Part shown: positions 1 to 6,844 of the stretch, piece after piece | How the letters are laid out: the number at the start of each line of letters is the position of its first letter | Numbering within the stretch: the stretch's first letter is position 1 | NCBI GenBank assembly: GCA_011321895.1 | Contig: DROK01000054.1 | Location: 1 to 9,534, forward strand | Origin: Thermodesulfatator atlanticus | GTDB lineage: Bacteria; Desulfobacterota; Thermodesulfobacteria; Thermodesulfobacteriales; Thermodesulfatatoraceae | Length of the DNA stretch: 9,534 nucleotides | Reading direction: 5' to 3' | Position numbers and translations under genes: made by a program | Notes under the pieces: model-generated | The model's database searches: none | Told to the model about the DNA's origin: nothing | The model's input: only the letters and a program-made list of their open reading frames with translations

Positions 1-1905
1 CTGCCGGAGAACCGGGGCAAACCCTTCAAAGAGATCATCGTTTACGCGGTAAACGAGGTCCGGGCGCCCCTTATCCTGGCCACCTTCACGGTTATTGCTG
101 CCATTGCACCCATGGCCTTTGTAAGAGGCCTTATGGGCCCTTATATGCGCCCCATGCCGGTGGGGGCCTCGGTGGCCATGTTTCTTTCCATGATTGTGGC
201 CTTCATCATCACGCCCTGGACGGCCTACCACTTTCTGCCCAAAAAGCCCGGGGAAGAGGAAAAAGAAAGCCTAATTACCCGGTATTACCGCTGGGTGATG
301 GGGCACCTGATACGCCGTCCCCTATGGCGATGGAGTTTCCTCTTTGCGGTGAGCCTGCTCTTTGTGGCGGCCTGTTCCCTTTTTTACTTCAAGATCGTAC
401 GGGTAAAAATGCTCCCCTTTGATAACAAAAGCGAATTTCAAATCATCATCGACATGCCCGAGGGTACCCCCCTTGAAAAGACCGGACGCGTGGCCGAGGC
501 CCTGGGACGGAAACTGCTTGAAGAACCCTACGTAACCGATTTTGAAATATACGTGGGTACCGCGGCCCCCTTTAATTTTAACGGCTTGATACGCCACTAT
601 TATCTCCGGGAAGGGGATAACGTCTGCGATATCCAGGTCAACCTGGTGCCCAAACACGAACGCAAACTCCAGAGCCACGACATCGCCAAAAGGGTGAGGA
701 AACTTCTGGAACCCCTGGCCAAAGAACTGGGAGTCAAGACCCTTACCGTGGCCGAGATTCCCCCTGGTCCGCCGGTGCTGCAAACCCTGGTGGCTGAGGT
801 CTACGGCAGCGATTACGAAGAACAGATCGCCCTGGCCCGTAAAATAAAGGAAATCTTTGAAAAGACCCCCGGGGTGGTGGACGTAGGCTGGTATATGACG
901 GACCCTCAGGTGGAGTGGCGCCTGGTGGTGGACCGTAAAAAGGCCCTCCTTTCAGGGGTTACCCCGGAACGGGTGCTCCAGGTGGTGGAGACGGCGCTTT
1001 CCGGGCGCGTATTGGGCCTTTTTCACGACGATTACGCCCGGGAAGACGTCCTGTTGAAAGTGCGTTTTCCCAGAGAGGAACGCTCCTCCCTCCCTGATCT
1101 CTCCAACATAAAAGTCAAGACCGCTTATGGTTCCCTGGTATCCGTGGCCGAAATCGCACACTGGGAAAAGGCCGTCGTACCGCATCCCATTTACCACAAA
1201 AACCTCCACCCCGTGGTTTACGTGGTAGGGGACATGGCGGGTCTTGAAGAAAGCCCGGTATACGGGATCTTGAAGATCAACAAGGTCCTTAAAGAGCTCA
1301 AGGCGCCAGATGGTGAAAAACTAAAGATTTACTACACCCACCTGCCCTTTTCCGAAAAGGAATGGGCCGTTAAATGGGACGGGGAATGGCACATCACCTA
1401 CGAAGTCTTTCGGGACCTGGGCATCGCTTTCGGGGTCTGCCTGGTCCTGATCTATATCCTGGTGGTGGCCTGGTTTAAATCCTATTCCATTCCGCTGGTA
1501 ATCCTGGCCCCCATTCCGCTCTCCCTCATCGGAATAGTGCCGGCCCACGCCCTTTACGGGGCCTTTTTCACCGCCACCTCCATGATAGGCTTTATCGCCG
1601 GGGCCGGGATCGTGGTGAGGAATTCCATCATTCTGGCTGACTTCATCGAACTCCGGCTAAAAGAGGGAATGCCCCTGGAAGAGGCCGTGATTGACGCCGG
1701 GGCGATCCGTTTCCGGCCCATGCTCCTTACCGCGTTATCCGTAGTGGTGGGCAGCTTTGTAATCCTTTTTGACCCTATTTTTAACGGGCTGGCCCTTTCC
1801 CTGATGTCCGGAGAGGTGGCTTCGACCCTCTTTTCCCGGATGGTGGTTCCCATCCTTTATTATCTTGACCACCGGATCAAACAAGAAAGACGTCTTGTCC
1901 TTTGA
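1..1905 (+). CDS. RND-family efflux transporter, inner-membrane pump subunit (5' end outside window)
   Basis: The reading frame is open from base 1, so the gene starts upstream; 634 C-terminal residues of a protein that is usually about 1050 long are present. By comparison with AcrB, the fragment begins just after TM4, so the proton-relay aspartates of TM4 are not visible. Seen: TM5 and TM6 (about window residues 22-40 and 55-77), a cytoplasmic linker, TM7 (about 109-130), a large periplasmic porter domain (about 131-470), then TM8-TM12. Family-like segments are GLMGPYMRP before TM6, [15 protein letters not shown] in TM10 and [10 protein letters not shown] before TM11. The TM10 position that is Lys940 in AcrB is Arg here (VVRN). 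RND pumps use the proton gradient to expel compounds or metals through a periplasmic adaptor and an outer-membrane channel; neither partner is in view, so they may lie upstream. The substrate cannot be read from the sequence. The stop codon overlaps the next start by one base (TGATG). Confidence 0.93.
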   Translation: MPENRGKPFKEIIVYAVNEVRAPLILATFTVIAAIAPMAFVRGLMGPYMRPMPVGASVAMFLSMIVAFIITPWTAYHFLPKKPGEEEKESLITRYYRWVMGHLIRRPLWRWSFLFAVSLLFVAACSLFYFKIVRVKMLPFDNKSEFQIIIDMPEGTPLEKTGRVAEALGRKLLEEPYVTDFEIYVGTAAPFNFNGLIRHYYLREGDNVCDIQVNLVPKHERKLQSHDIAKRVRKLLEPLAKELGVKTLTVAEIPPGPPVLQTLVAEVYGSDYEEQIALARKIKEIFEKTPGVVDVGWYMTDPQVEWRLVVDRKKALLSGVTPERVLQVVETALSGRVLGLFHDDYAREDVLLKVRFPREERSSLPDLSNIKVKTAYGSLVSVAEIAHWEKAVVPHPIYHKNLHPVVYVVGDMAGLEESPVYGILKINKVLKELKAPDGEKLKIYYTHLPFSEKEWAVKWDGEWHITYEVFRDLGIAFGVCLVLIYILVVAWFKSYSIPLVILAPIPLSLIGIVPAHALYGAFFTATSMIGFIAGAGIVVRNSIILADFIELRLKEGMPLEEAVIDAGAIRFRPMLLTALSVVVGSFVILFDPIFNGLALSLMSGEVASTLFSRMVVPILYYLDHRIKQERRLVL

Positions 1906-2579
1906 TGAATGATTTTTGGGAGGGACTCAAAAACTACCTGCTTTATCTTGAAAGATTAGGAGTCAAGACTTTGCCTGCCAAAAAGGCCTTTAAAAGATTT
2001 CTGGAGCTCGATTTAAGCCCTGCCCCAAAAGACCTGGCAGAAATTGCGGCGGAAATTAAGGGGTGCACCAGATGCCCCCTGCACCGGACCAGGACCAACA
2101 TTGTCCTGGGGGAGGGACCATCTCACACCAAACTGATGCTTATCGGGGAAGCCCCCGGCCGGGAAGAAGACCTGGAAGGGCGGCCTTTCGTGGGGCGGGC
2201 GGGCAAACTCCTGGACCAAATGCTAAAGGCCATCAACATAAGGCGGGCTGACGTTTACATCACCAACGTGGTCAAATGCCGCCCTCCGGGCAACCGCAAC
2301 CCGGAACCGGAAGAGATCGAGGCCTGTCTGCCCTATCTGCGCAAGCAGATCAAGGTAATTTCTCCCAAAATCATCTGTACCCTGGGCCTCATCGCCGCCC
2401 AGACCGTATTGGGTACCACCGAACCCCTTTCCCGGTTAAGGGGCCGGGTACACCAGCTTGACCACCTCAAAGTGGTGGTCACCTACCATCCGGCGTTTCT
2501 CTTGCGTTTTCCTGCCAACAAAAGGCTGGCCTTCGAAGACCTCAAACTCTTAAAAAAGATTTATGACGAAGTAAAATAG
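1905..2579 (+). CDS. Uracil-DNA glycosylase, family 4 (4Fe-4S)
   Basis: A 224-residue cytosolic base-excision repair enzyme that removes uracil arising from cytosine deamination, a frequent lesion at high temperature. Seen: the four cluster cysteines as CTRC (residues 54 and 57) and Cys125/Cys141; the glycosylase motif GEAPGREED (about 81-89); FVGRAGKLLD (about 95-104); the VYITNVVKCRPPGNRNP block; and the C-terminal TYHPAF motif carrying the active-site His. These are hallmarks of family 4 UDGs, and the length is normal for the family. About 50 residues precede the first Cys pair, forming an amphipathic helical extension. Start choice: ATG at 1905 overlaps the RND stop by one base, which favours translational coupling; a TTG at 1902 would add one residue. 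No good Shine-Dalgarno site is visible upstream. The pairing with an RND pump gene has no obvious functional logic. Confidence 0.95.
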   Translation: MNDFWEGLKNYLLYLERLGVKTLPAKKAFKRFLELDLSPAPKDLAEIAAEIKGCTRCPLHRTRTNIVLGEGPSHTKLMLIGEAPGREEDLEGRPFVGRAGKLLDQMLKAINIRRADVYITNVVKCRPPGNRNPEPEEIEACLPYLRKQIKVISPKIICTLGLIAAQTVLGTTEPLSRLRGRVHQLDHLKVVVTYHPAFLLRFPANKRLAFEDLKLLKKIYDEVK

Positions 2580-2591
2580 AAGCCATCTCGT

Positions 2592-2600
2592 GGAGGAGGG
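2592..2600 (+). promoter_or_regulatory. Strong ribosome binding site (GGAGGAGGG) for the NfeD gene
   Basis: The purine run GGAGGAGGG lies in the short gap after the UDG stop. It ends 17 bases before the first conventional start (TTG at 2618), which is too far for efficient initiation, but only 5 bases before an in-frame ATC at 2606. No ATG or GTG lies in frame in between. The site therefore bears directly on the start of the NfeD gene. Confidence 0.6.
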
Positions 2601-2617
2601 AAGACATCCTTAAAAAC

Positions 2618-3898
2618 TTGACCCTAGCCACCATATTCTTCCTGGCGCTCGCCCTTGGCGCAGAAGCCGCGGAGGAAAAAGTCCTGGTGCTGCCTTTACA
2701 AGAGGCCATCACCCCGCTTACGGCTTCCAAGATCGAAGAGGCGCTTGGTGAGGCCAAAAGAAGCTCCGCCGAGGCCCTGATCATCACGCTGGATACCCCT
2801 GGGGGGCTGGTCACCACCACCCGCAAGATCGTCAAGATGATCCTAAACGCCGAGGTCCCGGTGGTGGTTTACGTATTTCCGCCCGGGGCCCAGGCCGCCT
2901 CCGCCGGCACCTTCATTACACTGGCCGCCCACGTGGCCGCCATGGCCCCGGGGACCAACATCGGGGCCGCCCACCCCGTGACCATGGGCCAGAAGATGGA
3001 CGAAGAGATGGCCAAAAAGGTTGAAAACGACCTGGCGGCCTTTGCCAGATCGTTGGCCAAACTGAGGGGCCGAAACGCCGACTGGGCCGAAAAGGCCGTT
3101 CGCCAAAGCGTTTCCCTCACCGCGGAAGAGGCCCTTAAGCGGCACGTGATCGACCTGATGGCTGAAAGTATTTCCGACCTCCTGCAAAAGTTAGACGGCC
3201 GTAAGGTAAAACTCCTTGACCGGGAAGTGGTGCTCCGTACCAAACAGGCCACCGTGATTACCCTGAAAGAGGATTTGAGGAGCCGGATCCTGCGCCTCAT
3301 CACCAACCCTAACATCGCTTATATCCTCCTCATGTTGGGGCTGGCCGGGCTTTATTTTGAACTCTCCCACCCCGGGGCCGTCCTTCCCGGGGTGGTAGGG
3401 GTCCTGTGTCTGGTGCTGGCCTTTTACGCCATGCACCTCCTGCCGGTAAACTACGCGGGTCTGCTCTTGATCCTTCTGGCCGGGCTCTTGTTCTTTCTGG
3501 AGATCAAGATAACCAGCTATGGCCTGCTCGCTCTGGCCGGTTTTGTTAGTCTGATTTTGGGCTCCCTCATGCTTTTTGACAAAAGCCCGGCCGGGCTGAG
3601 ACTCACCTCCCAGGTGCTGGTGCCGGTCTTGACCAGTACGGGGGTCTTTTTGGCCGGGGTCACCTATCTGGCCATCAAGGCCACAAGACGCAAACCCACC
3701 ACCGGGGCGGAAGGGCTGGTGGGAGAAACGGGTCACGCCATCACCAGGGTCGGACCGGAAGGCGGGCAGGTGTTTGTCCACGGTGAGATCTGGCAGGCGG
3801 TAAGCGAGGAGGATATCCCCTCGGGGACACCGGTGGTGGTGCTTGAGGTAAAGGGTTTCAAATTGCGCGTCAAACGGGCCGATAATGGGCCGGTGTAA
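2618..3898 (+). CDS. NfeD-family membrane-bound serine protease (long form: ClpP-like domain, TM region, OB fold)
   Basis: A 426-residue protein counted from TTG 2618. Seen in order: a hydrophobic signal or anchor segment (residues 3-17); a ClpP/crotonase-fold protease domain (about 22-200) with LDTPGGLV, the serine in AQAASAGTF (Ser95) and lysines at 133/134, which match the Ser-Lys dyad known from Pyrococcus PH1510; about five TM helices (about 232-353); and a C-terminal OB-fold NfeD domain (about 360-420, including GLVGETGHA). Family members cleave hydrophobic C-terminal segments of stomatin/slipin partners and act in membrane quality control. No slipin gene is visible within the window. 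The start is uncertain: initiation at ATC 2606 would fit the Shine-Dalgarno site and give a lysine-bearing signal-peptide n-region (MLKNLT). The 3' end overlaps the next gene by 14 bases, suggesting coupled translation. Confidence 0.93.
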   Translation: MTLATIFFLALALGAEAAEEKVLVLPLQEAITPLTASKIEEALGEAKRSSAEALIITLDTPGGLVTTTRKIVKMILNAEVPVVVYVFPPGAQAASAGTFITLAAHVAAMAPGTNIGAAHPVTMGQKMDEEMAKKVENDLAAFARSLAKLRGRNADWAEKAVRQSVSLTAEEALKRHVIDLMAESISDLLQKLDGRKVKLLDREVVLRTKQATVITLKEDLRSRILRLITNPNIAYILLMLGLAGLYFELSHPGAVLPGVVGVLCLVLAFYAMHLLPVNYAGLLLILLAGLLFFLEIKITSYGLLALAGFVSLILGSLMLFDKSPAGLRLTSQVLVPVLTSTGVFLAGVTYLAIKATRRKPTTGAEGLVGETGHAITRVGPEGGQVFVHGEIWQAVSEEDIPSGTPVVVLEVKGFKLRVKRADNGPV

Positions 3899-4988
3899 GG
3901 CTTGTGCCCGAAGCGGACCTCAAATTTCTGACAAAATTGGTTTTTGTGTCCGGTGCCTGCGGGAGAAGTGGCCGCAGCTCAAGGCCGAGATCCAGAAAAT
4001 CCACCACCAGACAAGACAGGCCTTTGGCCTGCCCCTGGCCCCGCCCCGGGCTGAAGACGGACTTCCCTGCCGTCTCTGCCACCATTTTTGCCGGATCCCG
4101 GAAGGGGCTTCAGGCTATTGTGGGGTCTGGTGGAACGAAGGGGGACGGCTGGTGGGGCCTAACCCCAAGGGGGCCCGGGTTTCCTGGTACCTGGACCCTC
4201 TGCCCACCAACTGCGTGGCGGACTTCGTCTGCCCTGGAGGCACCGGGGCCGGCTACCCCAGGTATGCCCACCGACCGGGGCCAGAACGGGGATACGCCAA
4301 CCTGGCCGTCTTTTACGAGGCCTGCAACTTTAACTGTCTTTATTGCCAGAACTGGCACTTCAAACTGAGCGACCGTAAAGCCTTGGTCCCCACCCAAAAG
4401 ATGCTTGAGGCCCTTAAGGAACACGTCTCCTGTATCTGTTATTTCGGAGGAGACCCCGGTCCCCAGGCCCCTCACGCCTTAAGCTTTTCCCGAAAGGCCC
4501 TTACGCAGCGGCCAGGAAAAATTTTGCGGATCTGCTGGGAGACCAACGGGGCCGAGAACAGCCCGATAATCAAGGAAATGATGCGTCTTTCGCTGGCTAC
4601 CGGTGGCTGCGTGAAGATAGACCTTAAGGCCTATAGCACTCCCGTCCATGAGGCCCTCTGCGGGGTCCCAAACCAGATGACCCTCAAGAATTTCGCCCTG
4701 CTGGCGGAAATGGCCCAAAAAAGACCCGAGCCACCGGCCCTTGTGGCCTCTACCCTCCTGGTTCCCGGCTACGTGGACGAGGAAGAACTTGAGGCCCTGG
4801 CAGGCTTTATCGCCGGGCTCTCCCGGGATATCCCCTGGTCCCTTCTGGCCTTTTACCCCACCTTCTACCTGGATGATTTACCCACCACCTCCCGCCGCCA
4901 CGCCCAGCTGGCCCTGGCCATCGCCCGGAAACACGGCCTCAAGCGGGTCAACCTGGGTAACCGCCACCTGCTCTCAGAGGCCTATTGA
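3885..4988 (+). CDS. Radical SAM protein, PflA/AmmeMemoRadiSam-like (COG1180), with N-terminal Cys4 cluster
   Basis: A 367-residue cytosolic protein. The radical SAM motif EACNFNCLYCQNW places the three 4Fe-4S ligands at Cys147, Cys151 and Cys154. A GGDP segment (188-191) matches the SAM-binding GGE region, and VKIDLKAY plus LLVPGY occur as in pyruvate-formate-lyase-activating-enzyme relatives. Two further cysteine groups precede the core: CKAC...CVRC (Cys4, 7, 21, 24), like a zinc ribbon, and CRLCHHFC...YCGV (Cys62, 65, 69, 79), the pattern typical of AmmeMemoRadiSam-type enzymes. Cys110, Cys116, Cys183 and Cys185 are extra. The early CxxC pairs support the ATG start inside the NfeD 3' end, although no clear ribosome site is seen, so reinitiation after NfeD is likely. 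The substrate is unknown: no MEMO or AMMECR1 partner and no glycyl-radical enzyme is in the window. The stop overlaps the convergent ABC ATPase gene by 15 bases. Confidence 0.88.
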   Translation: MGRCKACARSGPQISDKIGFCVRCLREKWPQLKAEIQKIHHQTRQAFGLPLAPPRAEDGLPCRLCHHFCRIPEGASGYCGVWWNEGGRLVGPNPKGARVSWYLDPLPTNCVADFVCPGGTGAGYPRYAHRPGPERGYANLAVFYEACNFNCLYCQNWHFKLSDRKALVPTQKMLEALKEHVSCICYFGGDPGPQAPHALSFSRKALTQRPGKILRICWETNGAENSPIIKEMMRLSLATGGCVKIDLKAYSTPVHEALCGVPNQMTLKNFALLAEMAQKRPEPPALVASTLLVPGYVDEEELEALAGFIAGLSRDIPWSLLAFYPTFYLDDLPTTSRRHAQLALAIARKHGLKRVNLGNRHLLSEAY

Positions 4989-5744
4989 GGGCAGGGGCAG
5001 GGGTTTACCTGACTGAGGGTGACGGCTCACCACGAAGGGCACTCCGAAGGCCTCCTCCAGGGTGTCCGGGACCAGTACCTCTTCTGTTTTTCCCTGGGCC
5101 AGGATGCGCCCGTCTTTTAACACCAAAACGTAATCACTGAGGAGGGAGACGTAGGTCAGATCGTGCAGTACGCAAACGATGGCCTTTCCTTCTCGGCAGA
5201 GTTTTTTGAGAAAGCGGTATATTTCGTGTTTGACCGCCGGGTCAAGGTGGGCCGCCGGCTCGTCCAGCAGCAGGATCGGGGTCGCCTGAGCCACCACCCG
5301 GGCCAGCCATACCTTTTGCCTCTCTCCTCCCGAAAGAGAGGAAAAGGGGCGCGGGGCCAGGTGCTGGGCCGAAACCTTCTTGAGGGCCAGAAGGGCTATC
5401 TCTTCGTTTTCCGGTCTATTGCCGTAGGGATAGCGCCCCTGGAGGACGATCTCAAAAACGGAAAAGGGGTAGACGGGTTTTTGGCTCTGGCGCATGAGGG
5501 CCACCTTGCGCGCCCGGACCCGTGCCTTATAAGAGGCCAGATCTCGGCCCAAAATCTTCACGGCACCCCTTTGCAAGGGCAAAAGGCCCGCCAGACCGTG
5601 GAGGAGGGTGGTCTTTCCCGCCCCGTTGGGGCCGATGATACTTAACCACTGCCCGGAGAACAATTGGAAAGATATTTCCTCTACCACGGCCTTCTTATGC
5701 CAGCCGAAGGCCGCCGCCCGGGCCTCAAGGACTATGGAAGCCAT
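4974..5744 (-). CDS. ABC importer ATP-binding protein (FecE/BtuD-type)
   Basis: A 256-residue cytoplasmic ATPase that powers uptake of an iron chelate, haem or corrinoid through the permease encoded just upstream. Seen: Walker A GPNGAGKTT (residues 38-46), a Q-loop in MRQSQK (about 84-89), the ABC signature LSGGERQ (137-143), Walker B ILLLDEP (about 157-163) and D-loop AHLD, and the switch His in CVLHD (about 191-195). The length is normal for the family. The reading frame stays open upstream to 5900, but the start at 5744 is preferred: it has AAGGAG five bases upstream, and the predicted protein then begins at the usual N-terminal strand. The first 13 bases overlap the permease 3' end, so the two are translationally coupled. 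The 3' end overlaps the opposing radical SAM gene by 15 bases. The substrate cannot be assigned. Confidence 0.95.
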   Translation of the reverse strand: MASIVLEARAAAFGWHKKAVVEEISFQLFSGQWLSIIGPNGAGKTTLLHGLAGLLPLQRGAVKILGRDLASYKARVRARKVALMRQSQKPVYPFSVFEIVLQGRYPYGNRPENEEIALLALKKVSAQHLAPRPFSSLSGGERQKVWLARVVAQATPILLLDEPAAHLDPAVKHEIYRFLKKLCREGKAIVCVLHDLTYVSLLSDYVLVLKDGRILAQGKTEEVLVPDTLEEAFGVPFVVSRHPQSGKPLPLPSIGL

Positions 5745-6754
5745 TCGAGCTCCTTCTTTTTCAAACTCAAAAGCCAGGCGAAAAAGGGGGCCCCTAAAAG
5801 GGCGGTGACCACGCCGATGGGCAACTCTTCTCCGGTGGGGAGCGCCAGTCTGGCCAAGACGTCGGCCAGAACCAGGAGCCCGGCCCCGAACACGAGGCAC
5901 AGGGGCAGGAGATAGCGGTGTCTTGCGCCCACGAGTAACCGGAGCAGGTGGGGTACGATAAGCCCCACAAACCCGATCACCCCGCTTACCGCCACACAGG
6001 CGGCTGAGGCCAGGCAGGCCGTTACGATAAGGGCGCGCCGAACACGCTGCACCTCAACCCCCACCTCCTGGGCCTCTTCGTCTCCCAGGGCCAAGAGGTC
6101 AAGATCTTCCTGCCAGCGAAAAGCCAGGATCAAAAGGGGGAGCGCATACGGCCAGAAAAGCAACAGGTGGGTCGAGCCCCGGCCAGAAAAACTACCGAGT
6201 AACCAGAAGACGATGCTTGAAAGGCTTTCGTCTGAAAGGCTCTTGAGCAAAGAGATACCGGCTGAAAGAAAAGAAGAAACCACCAAACCTGCCAAAATCA
6301 GGGTGGCGGGCCGGAAGGCCCCTTCTTCTGTGCGCGCCAGGTAGATTACCAGGATCAGGGTCAACATGGCTCCCAAGAGAGAAAACAGGGGGAGAATCCC
6401 CTGGCTGGCTAAACCCAGAAAAAGGGCCAGCGCCGCCCCAAAGGCCGCGCCGGTGGACACTCCGAGCGTATAAGGCTCGGCCAGCGGGTTTCTTAAGAGG
6501 GCCTGGAACACGGCCCCGGCCAGGGCCAGAACCCCGCCCACCGAGGCAGCCAGCAGGGTGCGGATGAGCCTTAAGCGGGCAATGGTGGAAAGCAGCGGGT
6601 CCTCGGCCGTAAACAGGGACTTTACTAACAACCAGGGAGCAACCTTAAAGCGCCCCAGGGCAAAAGAAAGGAAAAGGCTTACCAGGCACAAAAAAACAAG
6701 CCCCAGGAGATAAAACCTGAACCGGCGCTGGTAGAGGGTAAGCTCACTCAACAT
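5732..6754 (-). CDS. ABC importer permease (FecCD/BtuC family)
   Basis: A 340-residue polytopic inner-membrane protein. The family's usual length is about 330-350 with around ten TM helices. Seen: a short basic N-terminus, TM1 (about 14-33), the LRLIRTL segment (61-67), the signature GAVFQALLRNPLAEPYTLGVSTGA (residues 80-103), the coupling-helix region LGDEEAQEVGV (about 223-233), SGVIGFVGLIVPHLLR (257-272), and the C-terminal ELPIGVVTALLGAPFFAWLL region. This class moves iron-siderophore, haem or vitamin B12 from a periplasmic binding protein. No binding protein or TonB receptor gene is adjacent. Start: AAGGAGG lies only two bases before the ATG; the second codon is TTG at a more normal five-base spacing, so initiation at either is possible. 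It is the first gene of a two-gene minus-strand operon; its end overlaps the ATPase start by 13 bases. Confidence 0.95.
   Translation of the reverse strand: MLSELTLYQRRFRFYLLGLVFLCLVSLFLSFALGRFKVAPWLLVKSLFTAEDPLLSTIARLRLIRTLLAASVGGVLALAGAVFQALLRNPLAEPYTLGVSTGAAFGAALALFLGLASQGILPLFSLLGAMLTLILVIYLARTEEGAFRPATLILAGLVVSSFLSAGISLLKSLSDESLSSIVFWLLGSFSGRGSTHLLLFWPYALPLLILAFRWQEDLDLLALGDEEAQEVGVEVQRVRRALIVTACLASAACVAVSGVIGFVGLIVPHLLRLLVGARHRYLLPLCLVFGAGLLVLADVLARLALPTGEELPIGVVTALLGAPFFAWLLSLKKKELEWLP
5750..5755 (-). promoter_or_regulatory. Ribosome binding site of the ABC ATPase gene
   Basis: AAGGAG on the minus strand, five bases before the ATG at 5744 and located inside the permease coding sequence. 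It settles the start against the longer open frame that extends to 5900. Confidence 0.75.
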
Positions 6755-6756
6755 AA

Positions 6757-6763
6757 CCTCCTT
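6757..6763 (-). promoter_or_regulatory. Ribosome binding site of the ABC permease gene (tight spacing)
   Basis: AAGGAGG on the minus strand, only two bases from the ATG at 6754 and five bases from the following TTG codon. The spacing is unusually short for the ATG and makes the exact start uncertain by one codon. Confidence 0.65.
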
Positions 6764-6770
6764 AAAATAC

Positions 6771-6781
6771 CGGGAATCCCG
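6771..6781. promoter_or_regulatory. Palindrome CGGGAATCCCG in the importer leader (possible operator or small hairpin)
   Basis: An 11-base palindrome with 5-base arms around one central base. It lies 7 bases upstream of the permease Shine-Dalgarno site and downstream of the proposed minus-strand start point. It could be a binding site for a dimeric regulator, or in RNA a 4-bp stem with a 3-base loop close to the ribosome site. Function is inferred only from symmetry and position. Confidence 0.3.
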
Positions 6782-6794
6782 CTTAAGTAGGGTG

Positions 6795-6823
6795 TAGTTC
6801 AATTTTTTAAAAGCATTTATAGT
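6795..6823 (+). promoter_or_regulatory. Candidate promoter for the SPL-like gene run, possibly leaderless
   Basis: TATAGT at 6818-6823 is a good -10 match. The position 17 bases upstream (TAGTTC, 6795-6800) is a poor -35, but the spacer is AT-rich (AATTTTTTAAAA). Start of transcription seven bases after the -10 would fall on or next to the ATG at 6830. No Shine-Dalgarno sequence precedes that ATG. The -10 overlaps the proposed minus-strand -10. Confidence 0.35.
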
Positions 6824-6844
6824 GTAGCCATGTGGCAGCCCCAA
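6816..6844 (-). promoter_or_regulatory. Candidate promoter for the ABC importer operon
   Basis: On the minus strand, TTGGGG (6839-6844) and TATAAA (6816-6821) are 17 bases apart. The -10 matches the sigma-70 consensus at five of six positions; the -35 matches only its first three bases. It would give a leader of about 55 bases before the permease. The -35 lies inside the first codons of the opposing radical SAM gene. Confidence 0.3.

Noticed and set aside
322..783. Long antisense open frames under the RND, NfeD, SPL-like and cytochrome genes
   Set aside because: They mirror codon bias of GC-rich genes on the other strand; their translations show no domain, and the sense frames carry clear family motifs.
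1881..1898. Inverted repeat ACAAGA...TCTTGT just before the UDG start
   Set aside because: Six-base arms within the RND 3' coding end; it might modulate coupling but nothing beyond chance is shown.
2460..2480. Inverted repeat with 7-bp arms (GACCACC / GGTGGTC) that could be a terminator
   Set aside because: It lies inside the uracil-DNA glycosylase coding sequence, about 100 bases before the stop, and no T-tract follows.
5018..5031. Small hairpin GGTGA-CGGC-TCACC just after the radical SAM stop
   Set aside because: Only a 5-bp stem, no T-tract, and it is inside the ABC ATPase coding sequence; too weak to call a terminator.
5745..5900. Longer open frame giving the ABC ATPase 52 extra N-terminal residues
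   Set aside because: The extension is Arg/Gly-rich, is antisense-free shadow of the permease 3' end in another frame, and the internal ATG at 5744 has a proper AAGGAG site and the normal family start.
6755..6829. Cobalamin or other riboswitch upstream of the importer
   Set aside because: Only 75 bases are non-coding, and no conserved riboswitch core or multi-stem structure is visible.
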